From the NCBI RefSeq assembly GCF_003633895.1, contig NZ_RBID01000011.1, forward strand, positions 434,001 through 498,000: 64,000 nt of DNA, read 5' to 3'. The notes beneath the pieces are model-generated. The model worked only from the letters and a program-made list of their open reading frames with translations. It was not told where the DNA came from and ran no database searches. Source of the DNA: Vogesella indigofera (GTDB taxonomy: Bacteria > Pseudomonadota > Gammaproteobacteria > Burkholderiales > Chromobacteriaceae). Below are positions 17,470-26,617 of this stretch, in pieces. The translations under genes were made by a program, and so were the position numbers. Each line of letters opens with the position of its first letter. Position 1 is the first letter of the stretch.

Positions 17470-17693
17470 GGTGAAAACGTGTCCCTGTTCCTCATAGCGG
17501 GAACATTCTGTTTGTAAAATGCAGGTGGTTTTATGGTCAGCCGAACCGGGTCCGGTTCGGGCGCCTGTTGTCGTGACATTGTGTCCGGACCGCGCGGGGT
17601 GGTGGCAGTCGTGGAGACAAAGGGGAGCGGCGACTGGATACAATCGACGTGTTGCAATGATCTTAAATGCTGCATTGCGATATGGCAAGCATA

Positions 17694-17723
17694 AAAAATG
17701 GCGCCCGTCAGGGCGCCATTTTT
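17694..17723 (-). terminator. bidirectional terminator between the two binding-protein genes
   Basis: AAAAATGGCGCCC / GGGCGCCATTTTT, 13-bp perfect stem with loop GTCA. It directly follows the stop of the gene at 17750-18943. Confidence 0.9.
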
Positions 17724-17749
17724 ACGTACAACAAGCTTGTCAGATCTGC

Positions 17750-18943
17750 TTACTTGGCTGGGCCGCCAACAGTGGAAACCACTTCCCACTTGCCGCCTTT
17801 AACCTGGTAAACGGTGACTGCGCCGTTCTTGATATCGCCTTTTTCGTCAAAGGAGATCTCGCCGGTCACACCAGTCATCTGGGTCTTGCCCACTTCCGGC
17901 AGGTAGACCTTAGGATCGGTCGAACCGGCACGTTTCATGGAGTCAACCAGGACTTTCACAGCATCGTACTCGTAAGGAGCATAGATCTGTACGTCGGTGT
18001 TGAACTTGGCTTTGAACTTGTCGTTGAATGCCGCGAAACCTGGCATCTTGTCGCGTGGCACGCCGCAGCTGGAGGAGTACTGACCTTCAGATGCTTCGCC
18101 AGCCAGTTTGATGAACTCCGGAGTCTGCCAGCCGTCGCCGCCCATCAGCTTGGCCTTGATGCCCAGACGCTGCATCTGCTTGGCCAGTGGTGCTGCCTGT
18201 GCGTCCATGCCGCCGTAGAAGATCACGTCAGGCTGAGTCGATTTGATCGAGGTCAGAATGGCGTTGAAGTCGGTAGCGGTGTTGGTGGTGAACTCGCGCT
18301 TGGAGATCGCGCCACCTTTGGCTTTAACTGCTTTTTCGAATTCGTCAGCGAGACCCTGGCCGTAAGCGGTACGGTCGTCGATGATGGCGACTTTTTTCGC
18401 TTTCAGGTTGTCCACGGCAAACTCGCCCAGTGCCTTGCCTTGCTGTACGTCGTTGGCAATAACACGGAAGGTGGTCTTGTAACCTTGCTTGGTGTAGTCA
18501 GGGTTGGTCGCGGAAGGGGAGATCTGCGGGATGCCGGCATCGGAGTAGATCTTGGATGCAGGGATGGTGGTACCGGAGTTCAGGTGACCAACCACGCCGA
18601 CAACCTGGGCATCAACCAGACGCTGTGCAACCTGGGTACCGATTTTCGGGTCAGCCTGGTCATCTTCGGAGACCAGTTCAAACTTGACTTTCTTGCCACC
18701 GATCTCGACGCCTTCGGCGTTCAGGTCTTCAATGGCCAGACGCGCGCCAAATTCGTTGTCTTTGCCCAGGTGAGCAATCGGACCGGTCATTGGCGATACT
18801 TGACCGATTTTGACTACCACTTCACCGCCGGCATCGGCCGCGGCAGCGGAAGCATCAGCAGCTGGTTGTTCTTCTTTGTTGCCGCAGGCAGTCAGTGCGA
18901 TGGCGGCTGCTGCAAAGAGGCTAAGGCGTGCGAATTTATTCAT
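17750..18943 (-). CDS. livK: branched-chain amino-acid ABC substrate-binding lipoprotein (second copy)
   Basis: 397-residue paralogue of the preceding gene. The signal peptide ends in the lipobox IALTAC; the mature region has VVKIGQVSPMTGPIAHLGKDNEFG, VAIIDDRTAYGQGLADEFEKAVKAKGG and VIFYGGMDAQAAPLAKQMQRLG. Codons are less GC-biased than in its neighbour and favour forms common in highly expressed genes, so this is probably the main, abundant copy. GGGGAAACACAAG precedes the ATG. The upstream 260 bases are AT-rich and likely hold the promoter. Confidence 0.88.
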   Translation of the reverse strand: MNKFARLSLFAAAAIALTACGNKEEQPAADASAAAADAGGEVVVKIGQVSPMTGPIAHLGKDNEFGARLAIEDLNAEGVEIGGKKVKFELVSEDDQADPKIGTQVAQRLVDAQVVGVVGHLNSGTTIPASKIYSDAGIPQISPSATNPDYTKQGYKTTFRVIANDVQQGKALGEFAVDNLKAKKVAIIDDRTAYGQGLADEFEKAVKAKGGAISKREFTTNTATDFNAILTSIKSTQPDVIFYGGMDAQAAPLAKQMQRLGIKAKLMGGDGWQTPEFIKLAGEASEGQYSSSCGVPRDKMPGFAAFNDKFKAKFNTDVQIYAPYEYDAVKVLVDSMKRAGSTDPKVYLPEVGKTQMTGVTGEISFDEKGDIKNGAVTVYQVKGGKWEVVSTVGGPAK

Positions 18944-19156
18944 CTTGTGTTTCCCCTGATCTTAGTCATGTGACTTGTAAGATCCGCTCAGTTCTTTTGG
19001 AAAGAGCAGATGCGGACTGATTATGCGTAGCACCCTATGCAGTGTCAACGAAGTTTGATTTCACCAATTTGGAGATTGTCGGGCACGTCAAAGGTTATGA
19101 CATATTTGCTGCACTGCATTGGTCAGATTGCCAGGCGGATAAAGTATAAAATGAAC

Positions 19157-19183
19157 AATGGCGCACCATGTTGGTGCGTCATT
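19157..19183 (-). terminator. likely terminator of hemH
   Basis: AATGGCGCACC (19157-19167) with GGTGCGTCATT (19173-19183), 5-base loop. In the minus direction it is followed by TTGTTCATTTT. It lies just beyond the hemH stop. Confidence 0.55.
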
Positions 19184-19204
19184 GGGGTGAAAAAATCGCT
19201 TTTG

Positions 19205-20290
19205 CTAGCCGTTTGCGCCTGAATCTTGCGCACGCTGAAAACGCAGCACCGGATCATCCGGTGTTGTTATCCAGCCACCAAGATGCTGCTGTACCAGTGC
19301 TGTCAGTGCATTCAGCCAGTTTGGATCTTCATTGAGGCAGGAAATATAGCGGTATTCGCCACCGCCGTTGGTCAGGAAAATCTCCTTGCCTTCCATGGCG
19401 ATCTCTTCCAGTGTCTCCAGGCAGTCGCCGACAAAGCCGGGGCACATCACGTCCAGTTTTTGCGTGCCGGCCTTGGCCAGTGCCGTCAGCGTGTCGACGG
19501 TATAGGGCTTGAGCCACTCCGCCTTGCCGAAGCGGCTCTGGAATGCCACCACATACTGTTCCTTGCTCAGCTGCAGCCGCTCCGCCAGCAGGCGGCCGGT
19601 TTTCAGGCATTCACAGTGATAAGGGTCGCCCTTGTCCAGCGTGAAACGCGGCACCCCGTGGAACGACATCAGCAGCTTGTCGCCACGGCCGTTTGCCTGC
19701 CAGTGCGCCTCCACCTGTCGCGCCAGCGCCTCGATATAAGGTGGGAAATCGTGGAAATGGCGCACGGTGCGGATTTCCGGCATGTTGCGCATGCGCAGCA
19801 GGCTGCGGAACACCTCGTCCAGCGCGGTCGCCACCGAAGAGCCGGCGTATTGCGGATACAGCGGCACTACCAGCAAGCGCTCGACTCCCTGTTCACGCAT
19901 GCCGCGCAGCACGCTGTCGACCGACGGATTGCCGTAGCGCATCGCGAAGTCGACCACCACATGCTCCAGTCCGGCGGCCGCCAGCTGTTCGGCCAGCAGT
20001 CTGGTCTGGTTGCGGGTATGGACCAGCAGCGGTGAGCCCTCGCTGCTCCAGATACTGGCGTACTTCTCGGCGCTCTTGCGCGGGCGCAGGTTGAGAATGA
20101 TGCCGTTGAGGATCAGCCACCACAGCGCCTTCGGGATTTCGATCACGCGCTGGTCGGACAGGAATTGCTTGAGGTAGGGGCGCAAGGCCTTGGCGGTCGG
20201 CGCCTCGGGGGTGCCGAGGTTGATCAGCAGCACGCCGGTCTTGGGGGTGTAGCTGTGGCGGAAAGCCGGTTCTGTGAGCGGTGCGGCCAT
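19205..20290 (-). CDS. hemH: ferrochelatase
   Basis: 361-residue enzyme inserting Fe2+ into protoporphyrin IX, the last step of heme synthesis. Motifs: [13 protein letters not shown] near the N terminus, [23 protein letters not shown] around the catalytic histidine, [19 protein letters not shown], and [22 protein letters not shown] with the catalytic glutamate. The ATG at 20290 is chosen over an upstream start because the family begins shortly before the GVLLINLG strand. It is downstream of ftsK, separated by a hairpin terminator. Confidence 0.95.
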   Translation of the reverse strand: MAAPLTEPAFRHSYTPKTGVLLINLGTPEAPTAKALRPYLKQFLSDQRVIEIPKALWWLILNGIILNLRPRKSAEKYASIWSSEGSPLLVHTRNQTRLLAEQLAAAGLEHVVVDFAMRYGNPSVDSVLRGMREQGVERLLVVPLYPQYAGSSVATALDEVFRSLLRMRNMPEIRTVRHFHDFPPYIEALARQVEAHWQANGRGDKLLMSFHGVPRFTLDKGDPYHCECLKTGRLLAERLQLSKEQYVVAFQSRFGKAEWLKPYTVDTLTALAKAGTQKLDVMCPGFVGDCLETLEEIAMEGKEIFLTNGGGEYRYISCLNEDPNWLNALTALVQQHLGGWITTPDDPVLRFQRAQDSGANG

Positions 20291-20342
20291 GTTTTGTCCA
20301 GTACAAATAATAAGGGTGAAGCTTACCTTGCGGGCCTGAAAA

Positions 20343-20366
20343 AGCAATGGCCGCATTGCTGCGGCC
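20343..20366 (-). terminator. terminator of ftsK containing the GTTGGCCGCA motif
   Basis: GGCCGCA / TGCGGCC 7-bp stem with a 4-base loop (20349-20366). In the minus direction it is followed by ATTGCTTTTTC. One arm is part of a full GTTGGCCGCA copy (20360-20369). Confidence 0.75.
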
Positions 20367-20391
20367 AACCTTGTACCACGAATGGCGCGGC

Positions 20392-22689
20392 TTATTCCTC
20401 TCGCGCCGGCACCAGCACACTGCGGTTGCCGTTGGTTTCCATCGCCGAGACGATGCCGCTGGCTTCCATCTGTTCGATCAGGCGCGCGGCGCGGTTGTAG
20501 CCGATGCGCAGGTGGCGCTGCACCGACGAAATCGACGCCTTGCGCGTTTTCAGCACAATGGCGACGGCATCGTCGTACAGTGGATCGGCTTCCGTGTCAT
20601 TGCTGCCGGAGAGACCATCACCGCCGTCGCCAGCCTCGGTTTCGGTGCCGCCGGTGAGGATGCCTTCGATGTAGTCCGGCTCGCCGGTGGTCTTGAGGAA
20701 TTCCACCACCTGGTGCACTTCGTCGTCGGCGACAAAGGCGCCGTGCACGCGTAGCGGGTAGCCGGTGCCCGGCGGCAGGTACAGCATGTCGCCCTGTCCC
20801 AGCAGCGTCTCGGCGCCCATCTGGTCGAGGATGGTACGGCTGTCGATCTTGCTGGACACCTGGAACGCGATGCGCGTCGGGATGTTGGCCTTGATCAGGC
20901 CGGTGATCACGTCCACCGACGGCCGCTGCGTGGCGAGGATCAAGTGGATGCCGGCGGCACGCGCCTTCTGTGCCAGACGGGCGATCAGTTCCTCGATCTT
21001 CTTGCCGGCCACCATCATCAGGTCGGCCAGCTCGTCGATCACCACCACGATCATCGGCATGGTCTCCAGCGGCTCCGGCGCTTCCGGCGTCAGGCTGAAC
21101 GGGTTGGGCAGCTTCTCGCCGGCCTTTTCCGCGTCGCGGATCTTCTGGTTGTAGCCGGCGAGGTTGCGCACGCCGAGCTTGGACATCAGCCGGTAGCGTT
21201 TTTCCATCTCGCCGACACACCAGTTCAGCGCGTTGGCCGCCTGCTTCATGTCGGTGACCACCGGTGCCAGCAGGTGCGGGATGCCTTCGTACACCGACAG
21301 TTCCAGCATCTTCGGGTCGACCATGATCAGGCGCGCTTCCTTCGGCGTCGCCTTGTACAGCACCGACAGGATCATCGCGTTGATGGCCACCGATTTGCCG
21401 GAGCCGGTGGTACCGGCCACCAGCACGTGCGGCATCTTGGCGAGGTCCGCGGACACCGGCTGGCCGGCAATGTCCTTGCCCAGCGCCATCGCCAGCCGCG
21501 AGCTCATGTTCTGGTAGCTGTCGGAGCCGACGATCTCCGACAGGCGCACGATCTGGCGCTTCGGGTTGGGCAGTTCCAGGCCCATATAGGTCTTGCCGGG
21601 GATGGTTTCCACCACCCGGATCGACACCAGGGAGAGCGCGCGCGCCAAGTCACGCATCAGGTTGACGATCTGTGCGCCCTTGACGCCGATGGCCGGCTCG
21701 ATCTCGTAACGGGTGATCACCGGGCCGGGGTAGGCGGCGACCACTTTCACGTCGACGCCAAAATCGGCCAGCTTGCGTTCGATCAGGCGCGAGGTGTACT
21801 CCACCGTCTCGGCGGAGACTGGTTCTCCCTGTTCCTTTGGTGCGGCCAACAGCGGCAGGCCGGGCAGGGTGTCATCGCCCGGCGCGGCAAAAAGCGACTG
21901 CTGCACCGGCTTGGTCACCTTGGGCGACAGCGGGATATCCAGTACCGGTGCCTCAATGCGCACCGGTGGCTTGTCCTCGATCTTCTTCTTCTCGGTGACG
22001 ACTTTTTCTTCGCGCTGCTGTGCGATTTCGCGGCCGATTTCGCGGTCCTGGCGTGCCTGCCACGCTTGCCAGGCCTTCAGCACGCCATCCTCGATGGTGG
22101 CGCCGATGCGTTCCATCAGGTTTAGCCACGACACGCCGGTAAACAGCGAGAAACCGATGGCGCCGCTCACCAGTAACAGTAGGCCGCCGCCGGTCAGACC
22201 GAATACGCGCGCGGCGACATCGCCGAGGAACTGGCCAAACAGCCCGCCGGCGACCAGTGGCAGGTTCAGCGTTTCGTCACGCCAGATCAGCGCTTCGAGG
22301 CTGGCGGAGCAAAGAATGAACAGCAGGAAACCGAACGAGGCCGCCCACGCCATCGGGCCCAGGCGGCGGATGCCGTCGCCCAGCTGGCGATAGCCCCAGG
22401 CGATGGCTGCGAGGCAGAACGCCACGCTCAGCCACGCGGAGTAGCCGAACAGGTACAGCAGGATGTCGGACAGCCAGGCGCCAAAGGCACCGCCATAGTT
22501 GCGCACCTGCGCATCGGCCGAGCTGTGCGACCAGGAGGAATCGGCAGGAGAGAAAGACGCCAGCGTCAGAACGAGGTAAACGGCGGTCACGGCCATCAGC
22601 AACCACCACGCTTCGCGCAGCAGGCTGGAGAGCCGTGGCGGCAGCGGGTCGGTGTTGCGGACAACGGCTTTACGCTTGAAGAGGCGCAT
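20392..22689 (-). CDS. ftsK: DNA translocase FtsK
   Basis: 765-residue septal DNA pump. Four to five N-terminal membrane helices (residues about 25-190), a relatively short linker rich in charged residues, a RecA-like motor with Walker A GTTGSGKS (near residue 435) and Walker [15 protein letters not shown], and a C-terminal winged-helix gamma domain ([22 protein letters not shown]) that reads KOPS and activates XerCD at dif. The start [12 protein letters not shown] at 22689 is chosen because the upstream extension is GC-shadow sequence. The dif site that this protein serves is visible 9 kb away at 31.37 kb. Confidence 0.95.
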   Translation of the reverse strand: MRLFKRKAVVRNTDPLPPRLSSLLREAWWLLMAVTAVYLVLTLASFSPADSSWSHSSADAQVRNYGGAFGAWLSDILLYLFGYSAWLSVAFCLAAIAWGYRQLGDGIRRLGPMAWAASFGFLLFILCSASLEALIWRDETLNLPLVAGGLFGQFLGDVAARVFGLTGGGLLLLVSGAIGFSLFTGVSWLNLMERIGATIEDGVLKAWQAWQARQDREIGREIAQQREEKVVTEKKKIEDKPPVRIEAPVLDIPLSPKVTKPVQQSLFAAPGDDTLPGLPLLAAPKEQGEPVSAETVEYTSRLIERKLADFGVDVKVVAAYPGPVITRYEIEPAIGVKGAQIVNLMRDLARALSLVSIRVVETIPGKTYMGLELPNPKRQIVRLSEIVGSDSYQNMSSRLAMALGKDIAGQPVSADLAKMPHVLVAGTTGSGKSVAINAMILSVLYKATPKEARLIMVDPKMLELSVYEGIPHLLAPVVTDMKQAANALNWCVGEMEKRYRLMSKLGVRNLAGYNQKIRDAEKAGEKLPNPFSLTPEAPEPLETMPMIVVVIDELADLMMVAGKKIEELIARLAQKARAAGIHLILATQRPSVDVITGLIKANIPTRIAFQVSSKIDSRTILDQMGAETLLGQGDMLYLPPGTGYPLRVHGAFVADDEVHQVVEFLKTTGEPDYIEGILTGGTETEAGDGGDGLSGSNDTEADPLYDDAVAIVLKTRKASISSVQRHLRIGYNRAARLIEQMEASGIVSAMETNGNRSVLVPAREE

Positions 22690-22768
22690 TGAATATTCTG
22701 TTTGATTAGGGTGGTGGCTGATTATATCGGCAAACCGCACAAAAACCGCGCGCCGGCGCGTGAATTTG

Positions 22769-23869
22769 TCAGGCCGGATACAGTGCCCCCAGCACGCGCC
22801 GGCCGCTGGCACCGGTCACCGCCGGCAGGTTGGCGCCCTGGCGCCGGCTGAAGCAATAGCCCAGCCAGGCAAAGGCGGTGGCTTCCACCTGCTGCAGCGG
22901 CAGCCCCAGCTCGTCGGTGAGGTGCCAGCCGACCTGCGGCCAACGTTGCTGCAGCCGCTGGCGCAGGTCGCGGTTGCGCGCGCCGCCGCCGCACAGGTAG
23001 ACCGCGCTGACGGCGGGCAGGAACTGCTGCGCGGCGTTGACAATGCTGTGCGCCACCAGCTCTGCCAGGGTGGCTTGCACATCGGCCGGGCGCAGCGGCT
23101 CGCCCAGCGCGTGCAGCTGGGCTTGCAGCCAGGCAAGGTCGAACAGGTCGCGGCCGGTGCTCTTTGGTGGTGGCGCGTCAAAGTAGGCGGTGGCCAGCAG
23201 CTGTTGCAGCAGGCGTGGATGCACGCTACCGGAGGCCGACCACGCGCCGTCGGCGTCATAAGGTTGGCCGCAATGCAGCTTGATCCAGGCGTCGAGCAGC
23301 ATGTTGCCGGGGCCGCTGTCGAAACCGGACACCGCGCCGTCTCTGCCGAGGTAGGTCAGGTTGGCGATGCCGCCGATGTTGACGATCAGGCGGCTCACGC
23401 TCGGATCATGAAAGGCATGGGCGTGGAAGGCGGGCACCAGCGGCGCACCCTGGCCGCCGGCGGCGACGTCGCGGCTGCGCAAGTCGCCGATCACGTCGAT
23501 GCCGGTCAGTTCGGCCAGCAGCGCCAGGTTGCCAAGCTGCAGCGTGTAGCCGCGCTCCGGTGCGTGGCGGATGGTCTGGCCGTGGCAGACGATGGCGCTC
23601 ACGGCGCTGGCGTCGAGCTGGCAACTGGCCAGCAGCTGCTGTACCACTTGCGCGTAGCGCTGCGCCAGCTGGTTGGCCAGCTGTGCGCTGCGGTCCAGCT
23701 CGTTGTGTGCCGGGGTCTGCAGCGCAAGGATGTCCTCGCGCAGTGCCGCCGGATAGTCGACGAAGGCTTCGCCGCAAACGCGGAAACGCGGGCCGGAAAA
23801 ATCAACCAGTACCGCATCCACGCCGTCGAGGCTGGTGCCGGACATCAAACCGATAAAGTACGCAGACAT
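22769..23869 (-). CDS. anmK: anhydro-N-acetylmuramic acid kinase
   Basis: 366-residue cytoplasmic kinase of cell-wall recycling, converting 1,6-anhydro-MurNAc to MurNAc-6-phosphate. It starts with the family signature [20 protein letters not shown] and has [22 protein letters not shown] and [17 protein letters not shown]. The start codon lies directly after the U-run of the upstream gene's terminator, and the only plausible Shine-Dalgarno bases (CAGGG) are in that terminator's stem. Downstream of a peptidoglycan peptidase, in keeping with wall turnover. Confidence 0.94.
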   Translation of the reverse strand: MSAYFIGLMSGTSLDGVDAVLVDFSGPRFRVCGEAFVDYPAALREDILALQTPAHNELDRSAQLANQLAQRYAQVVQQLLASCQLDASAVSAIVCHGQTIRHAPERGYTLQLGNLALLAELTGIDVIGDLRSRDVAAGGQGAPLVPAFHAHAFHDPSVSRLIVNIGGIANLTYLGRDGAVSGFDSGPGNMLLDAWIKLHCGQPYDADGAWSASGSVHPRLLQQLLATAYFDAPPPKSTGRDLFDLAWLQAQLHALGEPLRPADVQATLAELVAHSIVNAAQQFLPAVSAVYLCGGGARNRDLRQRLQQRWPQVGWHLTDELGLPLQQVEATAFAWLGYCFSRRQGANLPAVTGASGRRVLGALYPA

Positions 23870-23874
23870 GAAAA

Positions 23875-23901
23875 AACCCTGACAGTGGTGCTGTCAGGGT
23901 T
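23875..23901 (-). terminator. terminator of the M23 peptidase gene
   Basis: AACCCTGACAG / CTGTCAGGGTT, 11-bp perfect stem with loop of 5. On the minus strand it is followed by TTTTTTC and then immediately by the anmK ATG. Confidence 0.88.
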
Positions 23902-23920
23902 GCGGATTGCACGGGGGCGT

Positions 23921-25252
23921 TTACTCCAGCTGGGCAACGCTGACCGGAATCTCCCTGAGCAGCTTCAAATTAGCCGCCAGCTTAACGCTCTGCTGGCGGA
24001 AGGCCAAGCGTTGTTGCGTGCTCAGCCCCGGCACCGGCAGGGCGTTGGTCGACGGATCGACCGCCTGGCCGTTGACGCGCACTTCCATGTGCAGGTGTGG
24101 GCCGGTGGAGCGGCCGGTGCTGCCGACATAGCCGATCACCTGGCCGGCGGACACCTTGCTGCCGCGTGTCAGTTTCGGCTCGAAACGGCTCATGTGCGCA
24201 TACAGCGTCGACAGCTTGGCGTTGTGCTTGATGATCACCACGTTGCCGTAGCCGCTCTGGCTGGCGATGGTGTCGATCACGCCGTCGGAGGTGGCCATGA
24301 TCGGCGTGCCGCTGCCGGCGGCGTAATCGATACCCTCGTGCATGCGCAGGCTGCGCAGCACCGGATGGAAACGCATGCCGAAGCCGGAGCTGATGCGGGC
24401 ATTGCTGACCGGCTGGTTGCTGAAGCCCTTGCGCAGCGACTGGCCGGCGGCATCGTAGTAGGCACCGGATTCGCTGTCGTGGGCAAAGTAGAACGCCTGC
24501 CAGATCTTGCCGCCGGACTGGACCTCGGCAGCCAGCACGTTGCCGTTGGCAATCGGCGAACCCTTGTACAGCAGCGTTTCGTAGACCAGGTTGACACGGT
24601 CACCGGGTTGCAGGCGGGTGGTGTCCAGCTGGTCGGAGAAGATCTCGCCCAGCTGGGTGCGCACCTCGACCGGCACGCCGGCTTGAGCCAGTGCGCCGCT
24701 GAGGCTGGTGCGGATCTCGACGGAGCGTACCGCCTGGATCACCTCGGTGCGTGGTGGCTCGGCGCTGGCCTGCCACTGATCGCCCTGTTTTTCGATCACG
24801 ACCAGCACTTTTTCGCCGTTTTCGTCATCGTTGAGGAAGCGCAGGCCGAACAGTTCGCCCTGGTCGTTGATCTGTACCGACAGCGTGGCGCCGGCGCGCA
24901 GTTTCAGCACGTCGCGCGACACCGGTGCGGTATGGATGAAGCGGTTGGCTTCGTCGCTGCCGACGCCGAGGCGGTTCAGCAGGCGGGCAATGGTGTCGCC
25001 GCGCTGGATGCGCTCTTCGCGCCAGTAGCGCGAGCCGTCGGACTCGCCGCCCGGCAGTGCCGGCAGCGCCAGCGACTGGCTGACTTCGCGCACTTCAAGT
25101 GGCGCCTGTTGTGCCGCGCCCGGGGCGACGGCAACGGCGGTCAGTACGCCGAGAAAGGGCAGGGTGGCCACGCCGATCAGCCAGCTGAAGCGATGTTTCA
25201 TCAGGCGCTGGAGGCCTTGTTGACGGAATTGCAGCAGTGTCTGGTAGTTCAT
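23921..25252 (-). CDS. M23-family peptidoglycan endopeptidase
   Basis: 443-residue envelope protein. One N-terminal membrane anchor (WLIGVATLPFLGVLTAVAVA, residues about 24-43), an OapA/LysM-like middle region, and a C-terminal LytM/M23 domain with zinc motifs MHEGIDYAAG and HLHMEVRVNG. The lysostaphin-like domain should cleave peptide cross-links. Architecture matches MepM/YebA-type enzymes. The start MNYQTLLQF at 25252 was chosen because it places the anchor near the N terminus. Followed by a strong terminator and anmK. Confidence 0.9.
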   Translation of the reverse strand: MNYQTLLQFRQQGLQRLMKHRFSWLIGVATLPFLGVLTAVAVAPGAAQQAPLEVREVSQSLALPALPGGESDGSRYWREERIQRGDTIARLLNRLGVGSDEANRFIHTAPVSRDVLKLRAGATLSVQINDQGELFGLRFLNDDENGEKVLVVIEKQGDQWQASAEPPRTEVIQAVRSVEIRTSLSGALAQAGVPVEVRTQLGEIFSDQLDTTRLQPGDRVNLVYETLLYKGSPIANGNVLAAEVQSGGKIWQAFYFAHDSESGAYYDAAGQSLRKGFSNQPVSNARISSGFGMRFHPVLRSLRMHEGIDYAAGSGTPIMATSDGVIDTIASQSGYGNVVIIKHNAKLSTLYAHMSRFEPKLTRGSKVSAGQVIGYVGSTGRSTGPHLHMEVRVNGQAVDPSTNALPVPGLSTQQRLAFRQQSVKLAANLKLLREIPVSVAQLE

Positions 25253-25612
25253 GGATCTCTTCGTCTTGTATGGCCCGGATGGTGTCCGGGACAAGCACGT
25301 TTATCGAACAAGCTGCTTAATCAACAGCTATTGATAAAAATACAAAGGAGGCAGGTTAGCAAAAAAATGTCCACAGGCAAACAAATAATGTTTAAGAATC
25401 AACAAACTAGTCCCATGTCATCGCCAGATTTACGACAGATCCCACCTTTGCTGCACGCAGAAAAAGTGGGGTCGCCTGCACAGACTGTTTTGCCCCTAAA
25501 TAAGTTCAAGCCCCGCGGCAATTGGTCAGCGCCGGCCGCAAACCGCTACAATGCCGGCCTGTGCCGATGACCGCTTGTCATCGCATGTCACCCACCCGAC
25601 GCTACACCCGCC
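25253..25612. other. intergenic region between two divergent genes
   Basis: About 360 bases, AT-rich on the left. It should hold the promoters of the M23 peptidase (leftward) and the PGM-like gene (rightward). An open frame from an ATG at 25367 (67 codons) has AAAGGAGG upstream, but at a spacing of about 15 bases, and no recognisable similarity; it is not called. No structured RNA was recognised. Confidence 0.5.
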
Positions 25613-26617
25613 ATGAAATACACCCTGTTTGTTCCCGGCCTGACCTGGCTGGACAGTGACGCCGGCCCCGAGCTGTGCAAGGACCTGTCGCTGCCGGCGC
25701 TGTCGACGCTGCTGGGCCGCGGCCAGTGGCGCAGCGAGCCGCTGAGCGCCAGCGAGATGCTGTGCCGCACCTTCGGCCTGCCGCAGCCGGCGCTTGCGGC
25801 CAACCTTGCCCACGCCGCCGGGCTGGCGCCGGCGGCCAGCTGGCTGATTGCCGATCCGGTCAACCTGCGCGTCGATCGCGACCGCGCGCTGCTGGGCGAC
25901 ATCGGCATCATGAATCTGTCACAAGACGAAACGGCGGCACTGCTGGCCAGCCTGAACGCCTTTTTCGCCGAGGACGGCCTGGTGTTCCATGCGCCGACAC
26001 CGGCGCGCTGGTTCGTTGCCTTGCCGCAAGCCAGCGGTGCCGAGTTTTCGGCGTTGCCGGACGTGATCGGCGAAGACATCAACCATCACCTGCCCAAGGG
26101 CGCAAACGGCATGCGCTGGAGCCGCTTTCTCAACGAGCTGCAGATGTTGCTGTACACCCACCCGGTCAACGAAGCGCGCGAGGCGCGCGGCGAGCCGACG
26201 GTGAACAGCCTGTGGTTCTGGGGCGAGGCCAGCCAGCCGCAGTCACTGGCCAGCGCCTATCCGGCGGTGCACAGCCATGACCCGCTGTGGCAGCAGCTGG
26301 CGCAGCAGGCCGGTGTTGCCGGCGACAGTCCGAGCTACGCCTTCACGCTGGCGGAGGGCGCCGGCGATGTATTGCTCCACCTCGACGCGGCCGAGGGCGC
26401 GGCGCAGTTCCGCGACGTGTGGGGCTGGCGCGAGGGGCTGCTGCAGCTGGAACGCGACTGGTTCGCGCCAACGTTGGCCGCACTGCAGCAGGGCCGGCTC
26501 AGCGAAGTACAGCTGTGCTGTCACGGCAGCGCCGGCCTGCACAGCCGCACCACGCGGCTGGATCTCTGGAAACTGTGGCGCCGTCCGCTGCCACTTAGCA
26601 AACTGTATCCGCAATGA
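25613..26617 (+). CDS. phosphoglycerate-mutase-like protein of unknown function
   Basis: 334-residue protein starting MKYTLFVPGLTWLDSD. It resembles betaproteobacterial proteins annotated as cofactor-independent phosphoglycerate mutase-like, which share an alkaline-phosphatase-type strand pattern but not a clear set of metal ligands; I see only weak motifs (GDIGIMNLSQDE, GANGMRWSRFLNELQMLLYTHPVN). The stop overlaps the recJ start by four bases, so it is translationally coupled to recJ. No function can be assigned from sequence. Confidence 0.75.
   Translation: MKYTLFVPGLTWLDSDAGPELCKDLSLPALSTLLGRGQWRSEPLSASEMLCRTFGLPQPALAANLAHAAGLAPAASWLIADPVNLRVDRDRALLGDIGIMNLSQDETAALLASLNAFFAEDGLVFHAPTPARWFVALPQASGAEFSALPDVIGEDINHHLPKGANGMRWSRFLNELQMLLYTHPVNEAREARGEPTVNSLWFWGEASQPQSLASAYPAVHSHDPLWQQLAQQAGVAGDSPSYAFTLAEGAGDVLLHLDAAEGAAQFRDVWGWREGLLQLERDWFAPTLAALQQGRLSEVQLCCHGSAGLHSRTTRLDLWKLWRRPLPLSKLYPQ

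Noticed and set aside
22760-25570. Very long plus-strand open frame (936 codons)
   Set aside because: It runs antisense through anmK and the M23 peptidase and has a His/Gln/Arg-rich shadow composition; the minus-strand genes have clear family motifs.
25367-25570. 67-codon frame upstream of the PGM-like gene
   Set aside because: AAAGGAGG is too far from the ATG, and the sequence is not recognisable; could be chance in an AT-rich promoter region.
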